Assembly: GCF_910594005.1 (NCBI RefSeq) | Contig: NC_057843.1 | Span: 30,539,001-30,603,000 of the forward strand | Source: Cervus elaphus | Lineage: Eukaryota > Chordata > Mammalia > Artiodactyla > Cervidae | Length of the DNA: 64,000 nucleotides | Direction: 5' to 3' | Shown: positions 11,670 through 21,589 of the stretch, piece by piece | How the letters are laid out: each line of letters opens with the position of its first letter | How positions within the stretch are numbered: position 1 is the stretch's first letter | Translations under genes and position numbers: made by a program | Notes under the pieces: generated by a model | Database searches by the model: none | What the model was told of the DNA's origin: nothing | Seen by the model: the letters and a program-made list of their open reading frames with translations, nothing else

Positions 11670-11885
11670 AGCTTCCCAGGTGGCTCAGTGGTAAAGAATC
11701 CGTCTGCCAATGCAGGAGACTGGGGTTTGGTCCCTGGGTAAGGGAAGATCCCCTGGAGAAGGGCATGGCAACCCACTCCAGTATTCTTGCCTGGAAAATT
11801 CCATGGACAGAGGAGCCTAGCAGATTATAGTTCATGGGGTCCCAAAAGAGTCAGACACAAGTTAGTGACTAAGCAACAACAGCAA
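11670..11885 (+). repeat. Bov-tA SINE
   Basis: A complete tRNA-Glu-headed Bov-tA: GCTTCCCAGGTGGCTCAGTG head, TTTGGTCCCTGGGT (B-box-like), CCACTCCAGTATTCTTGCC middle, and the GTCAGACACAAG end with a CAACAACAGC tail. Moderately diverged. Its A-rich tail was the landing site of the next SINE. Confidence 0.85.
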
Positions 11886-11893
11886 ACATACTT

Positions 11894-12070
11894 GCTGCTG
11901 CTGCTAAGTCGCTTCAGTCGTGTCCGACTCTATGCGACCCCATAGACGGCAGCCCACCAGGCTCTTCCATCCCTGAGATTCTCCAGGCAAGAATACTGGA
12001 GTGGGTTGCCATTTCCTTCTCCAATGCACGCACGCACGCATGCTAAGTCGCTTCAGCCATGTCCGACTCT
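11894..12070 (-). repeat. Bov-A2 SINE with perfect 13-bp target duplication
   Basis: Reverse complement of Bov-A2: TGCTGCTGCTAAGTCGCTTC, then GTCCGACTC, then the body up to CCTTCTCCAATGC. A (CACG)n-type linker and the start of a second monomer (AAGTCGCTTCAGCCATG) follow. AGCAAACATACTT is present exactly at 11881-11893 and 12071-12083. This proves insertion at that site, in the tail of the Bov-tA on its left. Confidence 0.9.
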
Positions 12071-12164
12071 AGCAAACATACTTAATGAAGAATTAAAATT
12101 GTTTTTCATAAGCAAACTTTTAAGTTTTGGCCTGAATTATTTTATTTTTCCTATAAACTCATAA

Positions 12165-12345
12165 ATACTTCCCATAAAAGTGTAATCTCTGCCAGGGATC
12201 ATCCTAAGGGCTTTACCTTCAGTTAATTTTCACAATGCTATGAATTTTGTAATTTTTAGCTTTTTTTGATGAGGAAACAGAGTCTCAGAGTCATTAATTT
12301 TCACACTGTCACATGGGAAATAAAGTCAGAGATACGATTGGAACC
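12165..12345 (-). repeat. MIR relic, antisense
   Basis: The string GATGAGGAAACAGAGTCTCAGAG followed by CACACTGTCACATGGGAAATAAAGTCAG is the reverse complement of the MIR core (cf. CAGTTTCCTCATC). The left part, TGCCAGGGATCATCCTAAGGG, matches the MIR 3' part reversed. Old and diverged. Confidence 0.65.
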
Positions 12346-13820
12346 CAGGACTGATTTGATCTGAACCAGGAAATACTAATGCCTTAGTTTGGGTTTAAAT
12401 GGTACATATATTTTGTTATCTTTATTTTCCCATTAATATTAAAATACAATATTAATATAAAAATAATTTTACTTTTCATTAGACATTTTCAAATATCTTT
12501 AATAACTATTAAGCATTCATTATATGGATGTTTCATAATTCATTCAATTAGATACTTTGTAAGTAATCTCCAGGGCATTCCCCAAACAGATCTAATCTTA
12601 CAAGCTTTGTTGTATTGGTTTAACTTCAGTAAAGTCAGTTGTGTATTTCTCTAATTGAGGGATATTACTAATTATTCCGGTTAAATTTTAACGGAGATTT
12701 TCCAGTGCATTTAAATTTTAGGAAATATTATACTGAGGGGATACTACATCATGATGGAAGAAAAACAGGAAGCACTCCTGTTGAATCAGTGAGGGAGATG
12801 AGCAGCAGGTCTGTGCTTCCTGACCCGCCCAGCAGATGGCGCCTTCACCGTGGAGACTTAAATTGCACCCTGGGGAGAGCTGCAGTTTTCCTTGAATCAT
12901 TGTAATTCTGTAGACAGAAAAATTCCTTACTTTTGCAGCTCTTGTCACTTTTAATTTGGAAAGATAAAGGACAGCATGTTAGAATCCAGATATTTCATGT
13001 ACTGAAAATTGAAGTGAGGTTAGGATAAAGTGCTTAGAGATGTCTGAGAAGGGGTAGCAATTGGATTTCTTTCTTTGAAATGCACCAGGGAACAAGATTT
13101 TTGAAAGGAATGTGGGGCCATCATAATTAAGACTTTGTTTTTGAGTTTTTACTTTCTGAACATTGAAATATTTCATGTGTGAAGAAACACAAACAAGACC
13201 AAGAATAACCTGAGGCTGAAAACATTTGCAAAGTAAAATATGCCAGGTGTTTTCTTCTGTGTGGTGGATTTCTCAAACGCTCTGTACCCTCGTATTGTGA
13301 AATATATAATTAAAGTGGAATGAGAAATAAGAAAGATATGTGAAGAAAAGTAACTTTGTTTTTAACTTTCCATGATTTGAATATACTGAATTAAATTAAC
13401 TAGACAACATACTTTTCTATCAAATCTAGTCTGGAGATGTATTTAGACGCTAACAGTTAAATGGAAATTAATGTTTTTTGTTTTTTTTTAAATAACACTT
13501 CTAAAACATTTGGGGAGTTATGGTTTTTACTTGTCATAAATAGGTACATTTTTTTCTAATGTCAGAAAAATTCTTTCTTAGACTTGAATTATTGAGAAGT
13601 TTTTATTTTATTTTCAAGGAAGAGTAGCTTAAAATGGATTGGATAATTTCCAAGGTTTTTAAAAATGTTCTGATCTAGCTTAAGACTGTTAACGCATATT
13701 TTTCAAAGACAAGGCAATTTGGTAAAAATAAAAAAGCTTAGAAAATGAGGTTTTCTTAGCAAGAAATGGACTTAACAAAATAACTATTTAAAAGCCTAGT
13801 TACTATATATTTGATTGAAA
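12346..13820. other. Unassigned AT-rich sequence around a GC-richer island
   Basis: AT-rich sequence with no gene recognised. An exception is a GC-richer segment at about 12760-12880, which holds the CTCF-like motif listed separately. The rest contains T-runs (13477-13489) and chance open frames. Confidence 0.4.
12829..12843 (+). promoter_or_regulatory. CTCF-type core motif
   Basis: CCAGCAGATGGCGCC matches all twelve positions of the commonly quoted CTCF core CCASYAGRKGGC, with the preferred G-C-C continuation. It lies in a locally GC-richer patch and not in a recognised SINE. CTCF is a zinc-finger insulator and loop-anchor protein. If bound, a plus-strand motif would hold loops extending to the right. 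One match of this length can occur by chance. Confidence 0.45.
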
Positions 13821-14456
13821 CCAGTAAAATCAAAACAGGTTTTTTGATGGAAATTGAAACACTAACCCTGAAATTTATATGAAAAAGAAGTGTACCTAGA
13901 GTAACCAAAATTATCCTGAAAAAGAACAAAGCTGAAAGACTTGAACTACCTGATTTTAAGACTTAACAATAAAACTATCATAGTTAAATTAATGTGGCAA
14001 GAATAGGCAGAGATCCTTGGAACCAACCATGTACCATCAATTTTCAACATAAAATAGTTAATTTTCAGGCAAAGCTTTATAATGGAGTAACAAGAGTCTT
14101 CTCAGTAATGTAGTCAAGCCTATTAAATAAACGTGGGGGTAAATGAACATTTACTCTTACCTCACACTATGTAAAAATTAATTCAACATGAATCATAGAA
14201 CTAAACAAAAAAGCTAAAGTCACAAAGCTCCTGGAAAATATATAACATCTTCAGAACCTTGTGTTTGGGGAGTTTCTTAGAGGGGGCACTATATCAGAAT
14301 TAAACTTCCATTCATTGAAAACCACTGTAGAGAATAAAAAGCTAAGCCACAGACAGGGAGAAGATATTTGCAAAATATATATCGGACTAATGATTTATAT
14401 TCAGATTATGTAACTAATTCCTACAAATCAGAAAAAAAAGGATGACCTAACTTTTA

Positions 14457-14582
14457 TTTTTATTTATTTATTTATTTTTTTCATTTATTTTTATTAGTTG
14501 GAGGCTAATTACTTCACAACATTGCAGTGGGTTTTGTCATACATTATTAACATGAATCAGCCATGGAGTTACATGTATTCCC
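14457..14582 (-). mobile_element. Ruminant L1 3' end scrap with 15-bp target duplication
   Basis: The (TTTAT)n tract at 14457-14490 is followed by TTAGTTGGAGGCTAATTACT and ATGAATCAGCCATGGAG, the ruminant L1 3' UTR in reverse complement. The insert is only about 126 bp, so it is extremely 5'-truncated. ATGACCTAACTTTTA occurs at 14442-14456 and 14583-14597, a perfect duplication of the old L1 target. Confidence 0.85.
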
Positions 14583-14810
14583 ATGACCTAACTTTTAAAT
14601 TGGAAAATATCTTAAAGAACTTTACCAAGGAAGATTCCTAACTAGCCAGCAAGTATGTGAAATGATGCTCAACATCAGGAGTCATCAAGGAACTACAAAA
14701 TAAAACCAAAACGAGATACTGCTACGCATACACTAGAATGACCAAAACTTTAAAAACTGGCCGTACCCAGGATTGGTATGGATGCAGAGCAACTGGAGTT
14801 CCCAGCGTGA

Positions 14811-15185
14811 ATTAGGATGGATCCTAAATTTAATAACGGGTGTTTTTGTAAGAAGTGGGAAATTGAATCACAGAGACAGAGGAGACATACAGGGAAGAAG
14901 GTCGTGTCAAGACTAGGTAGACATTGGAGTCATGCTGGCACAAGGCAAGGAGTGCCAAGAATTGCCAGCAACCACCAGAAGCTAGAAGAAGCAAGTAAAG
15001 ATTCTTCCTCAGAACCTTTGGAGGGAGTTTGTCTGTGATAGCACGTTGATATCACACTACCTGATTTCAGGAGTTCTAGATTCCTGAACTCTGAGACAAT
15101 GCATTTCTAATGTTTTCATCTACCCAGTTTGTGGTGCTTTGTTATGGCACTCAGTAAATGAATACAACCACCTTAGAAACTTAAG
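14811..15185 (+). repeat. MLT1-type MaLR LTR, 5' part missing
   Basis: The order GATCCTAAATTTAATAACGG, CCAGCAACCACCAGAAGCTA, TCAGAACCTTTGGAGGGAG, then ACCCAGTTTGTGGTGCTTTG matches the 3' two thirds of MLT1 LTRs of the ERVL-MaLR class. The 5' third is missing. No retroviral genes accompany it. It is an ancient solo LTR lying within the old L1 (13825-16835). Confidence 0.65.
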
Positions 15186-15195
15186 TGATAACCTT

Positions 15196-16062
15196 CAGTT
15201 CAGTTCAGTTCAGTCGCTCAGTCGTGTCCGACTCTTTGCCACCCCATCAGTCGCAGCACGCCAGGCGTCCCTGTCCATCACCAACTCCCGGAGTTTAGTC
15301 AAACTCATGTCCATCGAGTTGGTGATGCCATCCAGCCATCTCATCCTCTGTCATCCCCTTCTCCTCTGCCCCCAATCCCTCCCAGCATCAGGGTCTTTTC
15401 CAATGAGTCAACTCTTCGCATGAGGTGGCCAAAGTATTGGAGTTTCAGCTTCAGATCAGTCCTTCCAATGAACACCCAGGTCTGATCTCCTTTAGGATGG
15501 ACTGGTTGGATCTCCTTGCAGTCCAAGGGACTCTCAAGAGTCTTCTCCAACACCACAGTTCAAAAGCATCAATTTTTCAGCGCTCAGCTTTCTTTATAGT
15601 CCAAATCTCACATCCATACATGACCACTGGAAAAACCATAGCCTTGACTAGACGGACCTTTGTTGGCAAAGGAATGTCTCTGCTTTTTAATATGCTGTCT
15701 AGGTTGGTCATAACTTTCCTCCCAAGGAGTAAGCATCTTTTAATTTCATGGCTGCAGTCACCATCTGCAGTGATTTTGGAGCCTCCAAAAATAGTCTGAC
15801 ACTGTTTCCACTGTTTCCCCATCTATTTCCCATGAAGTGATGGGACCAGATGCCATGATCTTAGTTTTCTGAATACTGAGCTTTAAGCCAGCTTTTCCAC
15901 TCTCCTCTTTCACTTTCTTTAAGAGGCTTTTTAGTTCTTCTTCACTTTCTGCCATAAGGGTGGTGTCATCTGCATATCTGAGGTTATTGATATTTCTCCC
16001 GGCAATCTTGATTCCAACTTGTGATTCTTCCAGCCTAGCATTTCTCGTGATGTACTCTGTGT
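15196..16062 (-). mobile_element. BovB 3' end, 0.87 kb
   Basis: Reverse-complement BovB from its 3' end (CAGTTCAGTTCAGTCGCTC) to just past the reverse transcriptase active site. The YADD codons read GTC ATC TGC ATA at 15965-15976. The minus-strand frames give EEELKSLLKKVKEESGK (15758-15955), then DSILKSRDIPLPTKVRLVKA (15577-15822). ATAACCTT flanks it at 15188-15195 and 16063-16070, a possible 8-bp target duplication. It is 5'-truncated and frameshifted, so not coding. Confidence 0.8.
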
Positions 16063-16084
16063 ATAACCTTACACAGATATATAT

Positions 16085-16312
16085 CTGCCTTGAAGTGAAG
16101 TGTTAGTCACTCAGTCTTGTCTGACTCTGAGACCCCATGGACTGGAGCCTGCCAGGCTCCTCTGTCCATGGGATTCTCCAGGCAAGAAGGCTGGAGTGGG
16201 TTGCTATTCCCTTCTCCAGGGGATCTTCCCGACTTAGGGATCAAATCTGAATCTCTTATGTCTCCTGTATCGGCAGGTGGGTTCTTTACCACTCGCGCCA
16301 CCTGGGAAGACC
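16085..16312 (-). repeat. Bov-tA SINE, antisense
   Basis: Reverse complement of Bov-tA: GTTAGTCACTCAGTCTTGTC, CAGGCTCCTCTGTCCATGGG and ATCTTCCCGACTTAGGG, ending in the tRNA-like head CTTTACCACTCGCGCCACC. It sits between the BovB and the resumed L1 3' UTR. Confidence 0.8.
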
Positions 16313-16837
16313 TATCTTATGACTCAGCAATTCCACTTCTTAGTGTTTACCACAAAGACATGAAAGTATTTGTGTGTAAAACTATTTGTATGAGAATATT
16401 GATAGTGGCTTCATTATAACCCAAACTGGAAACAAGTCAAATGTGTAAAATAAACACTATTCAGCAGTAAAAAAAGAATAAAGTCTATAGCATGGTTGAA
16501 CATCAAAAAACCAAACCAGACAAGATAGTAAAAGAAGCCAGAAACAAAAAGAGTATTTATGTTGTATGAGTCCATTTATGTTAAGGTCAAGGTCAAGCAA
16601 AAGTATTTTCAGGCAATAAAAATCAGACCAGTATTGGGGGGTGCGGCTTTGACCTGAGAGGGCCTGAAGGAACTGTCTTAGGTATTGGGAAAGTTCTGTA
16701 TCTCCATTGTGGACATGTGGCATTGTTTATGTTAGTGTATAACATTTGATATAACATTTATCATAACCCACTGAGCTATGTATTTAAGTAGATGCATTTT
16801 ATTAAGTGTATATTATATCTCAACTTACGTTGTGGTT

Positions 16838-17015
16838 CAGCTGGCAAAGAATCTGCCTGCAACGTGGGAGACCTGGGTTCAATCCCTGGGTTGGGAAGAT
16901 CCCCTAGAGAAGGGAAAGGCAACCCACTCTAGTATTCTGGCCTGGAGAATCCCATAGACTGTATAGTCCATGGGGTCGCAAAGAGTCAGACTCAACTGAG
17001 CAAATTCCACCACTT
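16838..17015 (+). repeat. Bov-tA SINE, sense
   Basis: GTGGTTCAGCTGGCAAAGAA head, TTCAATCCCTGGGTTGGG, CACTCTAGTATTCTGGCCTG and GGGGTCGCAAAGAGTCAG. An imperfect flanking repeat ATATCTCAAC (16815-16824) / ATATTTCAAC (17018-17027) probably marks the target duplication, inside the A/T-rich end of the old L1. Confidence 0.8.
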
Positions 17016-17027
17016 TCATATTTCAAC

Positions 17028-17915
17028 AAATATGTTATAAAGAAACATAAATCTTGGAGCATTTCATCACATATGGTATTTCCCTCAATTTAAAAAGAGA
17101 AAATCATTTAATTTTATGAAAATGTTTATCCCTGTTCTGTTTTTGAAAGCTGTATTATCAAGTAATTTACTTTTTCTTCTCTAAGTTATCCAGTATACCT
17201 TGAATATTCAAACATCTGTCAGAGTCCACTTCTGTAAATGTTGGCAAAACCGTAGATTTCAATCTCCTTAATTGAAAGGATTCTCATAATTTATCAGGAC
17301 ATAATTTGCTATGTTAGCTATTTTGTTAGGAAGGAATAGGTCACTTTTAAGAGCCAGTCAGATGCAAAATGAAAAGACCTGTATTGCAAACTAAGCATGC
17401 ACAGCTTTAAATAACCTTCAAAGTGTTCTAAGGCAATTTTCAGATGGGAGGAACAGACAGAATTTGGCCTGTCTGAGAACAAAGAACATACCACCTTCAG
17501 GTGGGCAGTATCCAGTTCCGGTCTGACAGCTTCTTGGCAAGCATTATGTGTATCAAGTGCGACTGGATGGAAAAGAGGACCTGAGGGGAAACGCAGCAGA
17601 AAAGTGGGGGCAGGAGAAAGAGACAGGGAGGCCCTTGGAGGGAACCCGCATCGCTCAGCTGCTTCTGTATTTATGGTGCAGTGCCGGCGCCATCATGTGG
17701 TCATCAGTGGAATTTCAGAGGCCGAAACGCATTCTTTTCCTCAATACCTTTGAAGAGTGGAATAAAAAATCCAAGTGGTCCCAAGAGTCTGAGAAACCTT
17801 GAGAGGAATATCACCCTATAATTCTTTTCCATTTAAAAACGAGAGGAATTCTTGGCATCTAAATTAGTAACACATCTGGAATCGTGTTTGCTCTCTGGTT
17901 ATCTGTTATTTGCTC
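17028..17915. other. Unassigned sequence with a GC-richer patch
   Basis: No gene recognised. The 17520-17720 part is GC-richer and has several CpGs. GGCGCCATCATGTGG (17686-17700) resembles a CTCF core on the minus strand at about 10 of 12 positions, weaker than the one at 12829. The open plus frame at 17548-17802 codes for a peptide without recognised features. Confidence 0.35.
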
Positions 17916-18335
17916 CTTCATTCATGGAACATTTATTAAACACTCTGTGCCAGACACTGTACTAAGCAGGAGGAAAACAGGCATCATGGTCTTATGGGGC
18001 AGACAGACCTGTGATAGAAATATTAGAGCAACCACACAAATGCTCTAAGGCAGGACTGAGAGGGGCAGTGCCTTTGAAATGAGCCAAATGGAAGCTTTTC
18101 ATATTTGCCAGACTTCCTGTGTTACACTCCCCCCCATATTTGGTGTTATAATCTTATTCCCTGAAAAGCCTGTGTTGATCCTATTGCTTGTCTCATTTTC
18201 CCATTAACCTTATAAAATCTAGCTATAATTATTTATTGATATATTGTTTGACTCAATAATTATTTATTGAGATTCTACTATATACCAGGCACTATTGTTA
18301 GGTGCCAGGAGATGCAGATACAAAGGGAAAAGATA
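17916..18335 (-). repeat. Two antisense L2 3' end relics
   Basis: CATTCATGGAACATTTATTAAAC followed by GTGCCAGACACTGTACTAAG (17916-17985), and TTATTTATTGAGATTCTACTA followed by CCAGGCACTATTGTTAGGTGC (18235-18310), are both reverse complements of the L2 3' terminus. They are two different copies because the same part occurs twice. Both are old. Confidence 0.55.
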
Positions 18336-18395
18336 GGGAATATTTCTTATTTTTAAGCTTATGTGTGGGGAGTGAACTATTAAGAAAAAATATTT

Positions 18396-18432
18396 ATATG
18401 TCATATATATATGTATATACATATATATGCTA
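18396..18432. repeat. (TA)n/(CATA)n low-complexity tract
   Basis: Alternating T and A with CATA and GTATAC interruptions. A microsatellite-like tract of about 35 bp in an AT-rich region. Confidence 0.7.
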
Positions 18433-18810
18433 CTTTCTTACTTTTGGCCAGTTTTTTGTTTTTATTTTCTCTTTCCCAGCCATGTTATCCATTCCCCACT
18501 TATTAGCTTGTAAACAATTATTTTAAACTGTTTCAAGTTAGTTTGAGATTTTTTAAGTCAAACTGCTTGATTTTTAAATTTTTGATTTGAACTTTTAAAT
18601 CAAGACTTCTTTCTCAGGGGTTCTGGGAAACTGACTGCACTTCCTATTGCTCAGAAGGGTTTATTAGTTAAGCTGCGAAGTCAGAATTTGGGACAAGACT
18701 TCTGTCTCGGTTCTATTAAATGCTTCATTTGTCAGATTTACTCTGTTTCTCCCAGCTGCTTTAGGGTCAGGCATGTAATAAACATGGACGGTCTCAGAAT
18801 TTTATGATCA

Positions 18811-18865
18811 AAATAGCAAATTGTAAAAAAAAAAAATAAAAAAATAAAAATAAATAGCAAATTGT
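18811..18865 (+). mobile_element. A-tract flanked by perfect 14-bp repeats
   Basis: AAATAGCAAATTGT occurs at 18811-18824 and 18852-18865. Between the two copies there is only a 27-base A-rich tract (A-run, then AAAAT-like units). This is the form of a target-primed insertion that copied just the tail of an L1-mobilised RNA. The strand is given from the A-rich tail. Slippage cannot easily produce the flanking repeat. Confidence 0.5.
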
Positions 18866-19156
18866 GGGAAGCTGGCAGCACTCTATGTACACCCCCCGCC
18901 CTGCGCTCACGGCTGTCAGGGAGAGGACCACAGCTTCAGCCCCTCAGTCACACACAGACTAGGCTGTCTTTCCATTTGCTCCAGCTTTGGGAGCCAGATC
19001 AGGGAAGGGAAGCTCTTCTAGTGACCTGACATGAAAGAAGATTGAAATAATCATATGGAACTCACTAGAGGTAAGGGCCAGGAAGCCCAGGGTTTCCCCT
19101 TCAAACTGAACTACCCTTCCCACCAAATTAAACAGCCCAGGGCCACAGCTTTCTCG
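18866..19156. other. Unassigned sequence
   Basis: GC content rises around 18890-18960 (a CCCCCCGCCC run). No motif or gene is recognised. Confidence 0.35.
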
Positions 19157-19378
19157 GGGCTTCCCAGATGGCGCTAGTGGTAAAGAACCTGCCTACAGTG
19201 CCGGAGACACAGAAATGCAAGTTTGGTTCCTGGGTCGAGAAGATCCCTTGGAGGAGGGCATGGCAACCCACTCCAGTATGCTTGCCTGGAGAATTCCATA
19301 GACAGAGCAGCCTGGCGGGCTTCAGTCCATGGGGTTGCCCAGAATGGACACAACGTACGTGACTTAGCACGCACGCAG
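19157..19378 (+). repeat. Bov-tA SINE with CTCF-like head
   Basis: GGGGCTTCCCAGATGGCGCTAG head, TTTGGTTCCTGGGTCGAG, CCACTCCAGTATGCTTGCC, ending GTGACTTAGCACGCACGCAG. This head variant contains CCCAGATGGCGC, which agrees with the 3' part of the CTCF core. That makes it a candidate SINE-borne CTCF site, though with a weaker 5' half. Confidence 0.85.
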
Positions 19379-19898
19379 CGCCTCATGCCTGTAAGTCTTT
19401 TCTGCTTCCTGTTTGGCTTCTTTGGAAAGAATCTTGTTTAAATTTTTAGAGAGATTTAAAAAAAAAAATTGAAGCTAAATATAGACTATGTGTTATTTCA
19501 TATAAAATATAATGGAAAAATTCTATGCTTTGGCAACTTCCTTATAGTTCCAGGAGTTTCAAACATTAAACACCAAACCAACCTTACACTCTTTATGAAT
19601 TTCAAGGAAAATATCTTTGGATTCAGAGTACCATCCGAGAGGAAAAAAAAAAACAAAATCTTTGGGAAAAAAACCTTGTGATCAACAATGGAAAATATCC
19701 TTTTCCTATATCTCTGTATATTTACATGACTTGGTTGCAGTTGCTAAAAGAAGGTACTGTCTACATACATTTGATAACCAAACTGAAATACTAGAAAATT
19801 CTTCTGTGTATCTCTGACTCTAACCTTTAAGGACATAAATCTGATCTATGTATGCTTATACATAAGAACAGTTATGTTTCATCATAATTTTAAACATA
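19379..19898. other. Unassigned AT-rich sequence
   Basis: No recognised gene or repeat. It contains A-runs at 19458-19469 and 19643-19656 and chance open frames. Confidence 0.4.
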
Positions 19899-20100
19899 TT
19901 GTGTGCTATGCTCATTTGCTCACTCATGTCTGACTGTTTGTGTCCTTATAGACTGTAGCCCACAGGCTCTCTGTCCATGGAATTTTTCAGGCAAGAATAC
20001 TGTGGTGGATTGCCATGCCCTCCTCCAGAGGATCTTCCCGACCCAGGGATCAAACCCACATCTCTTGAGTGTACTCTGTTGGCAAGCAGATTCTTTGCTG
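19899..20100 (-). repeat. Bov-tA SINE, antisense, diverged
   Basis: GCTCATTTGCTCACTCATGTC, CAGGCTCTCTGTCCATGG and ATCTTCCCGACCCAGGGATC, then an altered tRNA-like head at GCAAGCAGATTCTTTGC. The head end is truncated or degraded. Confidence 0.75.
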
Positions 20101-21110
20101 ATGACTATTAAATAAGTGCAGTAAGAGAACTGAATCCTCATTTTTAAATGCATATTTTAAATACTTTTCAGACCTTAAAAAGTCACCCGAAAGCATGCCT
20201 TGCAATTTTATTTTTGAGGTCTTTGCATTCAAGACCTATGAATGAACTGTTTTACCTTTGTGAAGAGAAATTGTGCTGTTCTTATCCCAGCATGCCTCTT
20301 CAGGATATTAACTGCTTCTTGAGAACCATCATTGGTTGAACCAATGAAGTGTCCTCACTGCACAGCAGAACAGAACATACTGATGAGATACTCCTTGCCT
20401 TTGTGAAGGGCTGCTTGAGAGACAGATTAGCAGGCATGCATTTTTAAAGTGGTGGTTCACAGCCAGCTTCATTAAACTGTATTTATAATCTTTGCAGTTT
20501 TATTGTAACAGTTACTAGTGATATTCTAATGTCAAATAAATAGGCTTTTTTTATTGAAAACAATTAGTATTCTCATGGTCATATATTTTTGGGAACATAT
20601 TTCTTTAAAATTTCCCTCAGCCTAAACCTAAGGTACCTGAGGCATCTGATGAAGGTCATCAATACTGTAAACAGTTGATATAGAATCTTCAGGAATAAAG
20701 TCACACTTTCTCAACTCCTCCCCCTGAACCTCCAAGTCTATCCCAGTCTTACAGAGTCTTGAATTGTCTTTAAAATCCCTTCCAAATGTAGGTCTAGTCT
20801 CTATGTTACTATAAGGGTCTAATTAATCAACTAGTACAAAGAAAATAATAGTTTTGTACACAAGGCAATGAATGATATAGTGTATTATGCTTTCATGAGG
20901 CTATTTTTCTGAGCCTGAATTTGAAAATCAAAATATCACCTGCATAGCAATAGCATTATTTACTCATGCTCATGAAGGAAAAGAAAGTTTGTATAACTGG
21001 ACACTGAGAGCAGAACGTTATTTTAAAGACTATTGCTCTAGTTCATTGCTTTAAAAGTTTCTCAACTATGTTGTTTAATAACGACAATAACCACAATAAA
21101 ATAATAACAC
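20101..21110. other. Unassigned sequence
   Basis: No recognised gene, RNA or repeat. AT-rich, with no CpG cluster. Confidence 0.4.
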
Positions 21111-21111
21111 T

Positions 21112-21275
21112 ACTGTGGTCACACTGTGTGCTAGATACCGTTTTAGACATCTCGCATATACTGACTTATTTAACCCTTATCACAGTGTTATAAGGTTGGT
21201 ATTATTATCATTCCCATTTTATTGAGGAGAGAACTGAATCAAAGGAAGGAGGAGTAACATCCAGAGTCATCACGA
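21112..21275 (-). repeat. MIR relic, antisense
   Basis: GTGTGCTAGATACCGTTTTAG, then TTAACCCTTATCACAG, then TTATTATCATTCCCATTTTATTGAGG. This is the reverse complement of the MIR 3' and core regions. Old. Confidence 0.65.
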
Positions 21276-21589
21276 GAGGAGGTGGTGGAGTCAGGACAGT
21301 CTTGTCACCTGCTCTTCCTGCTGAATGGATCCTCCCTACAATCCCTATCTATAGGCTGAACTCCTCCTTCAACTTTAGATTGGGTTGCAGAATATCTTCC
21401 CAAACAGCCCACTGGATCATCAGATTCAGCACATTCCAGATGGAATGGAGGATCTGCTCCCAGCTACCTGCTGCCTCCACCCTGACTTCAATTGGCTGAC
21501 TCACCTCAGTTGTGATGAAAATGCCATCATCTCTTCCATCCGCATCAATGATGCCTCACTCACACTTGGTCTCTGCCAGTTCCCATGTT

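Larger units (their letters stand above)
13825..16835 (+). mobile_element. Old L1, sense, broken by four later insertions
   Basis: Old L1 ORF2 3' part and 3' UTR on the plus strand, with no usable frame. L1 sequence is recognisable at 13830-14441 (AAAGACTTGAACTACCTGATT, TAATGTGGCAAG, TAGAACTAAAC, GCTCCTGGAAAATAT, GGGAGAAGATATTTGCAAA). It continues at 14598-14810 (AAATGATGCTCAACATCAGG, AAACGAGATACTGCTACGCA) and at 16312-16835 (ACTCAGCAATTCCACTTCTT, TTCAGCAGTAAAAAAAGAAT). A ruminant L1 scrap, an MLT1, a BovB and a Bov-tA lie between the pieces. The element predates all of them except possibly the MLT1. Confidence 0.7.

Noticed and set aside
15139..15799. Plus-strand frames with ISFRMDWLDLLAVQGTLKSLL, also near 8243, 8671, 28846 and 45810
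   Set aside because: A recurring peptide family at first sight, but it is the antisense translation of the BovB 3' coding region wherever BovB lies on the minus strand.
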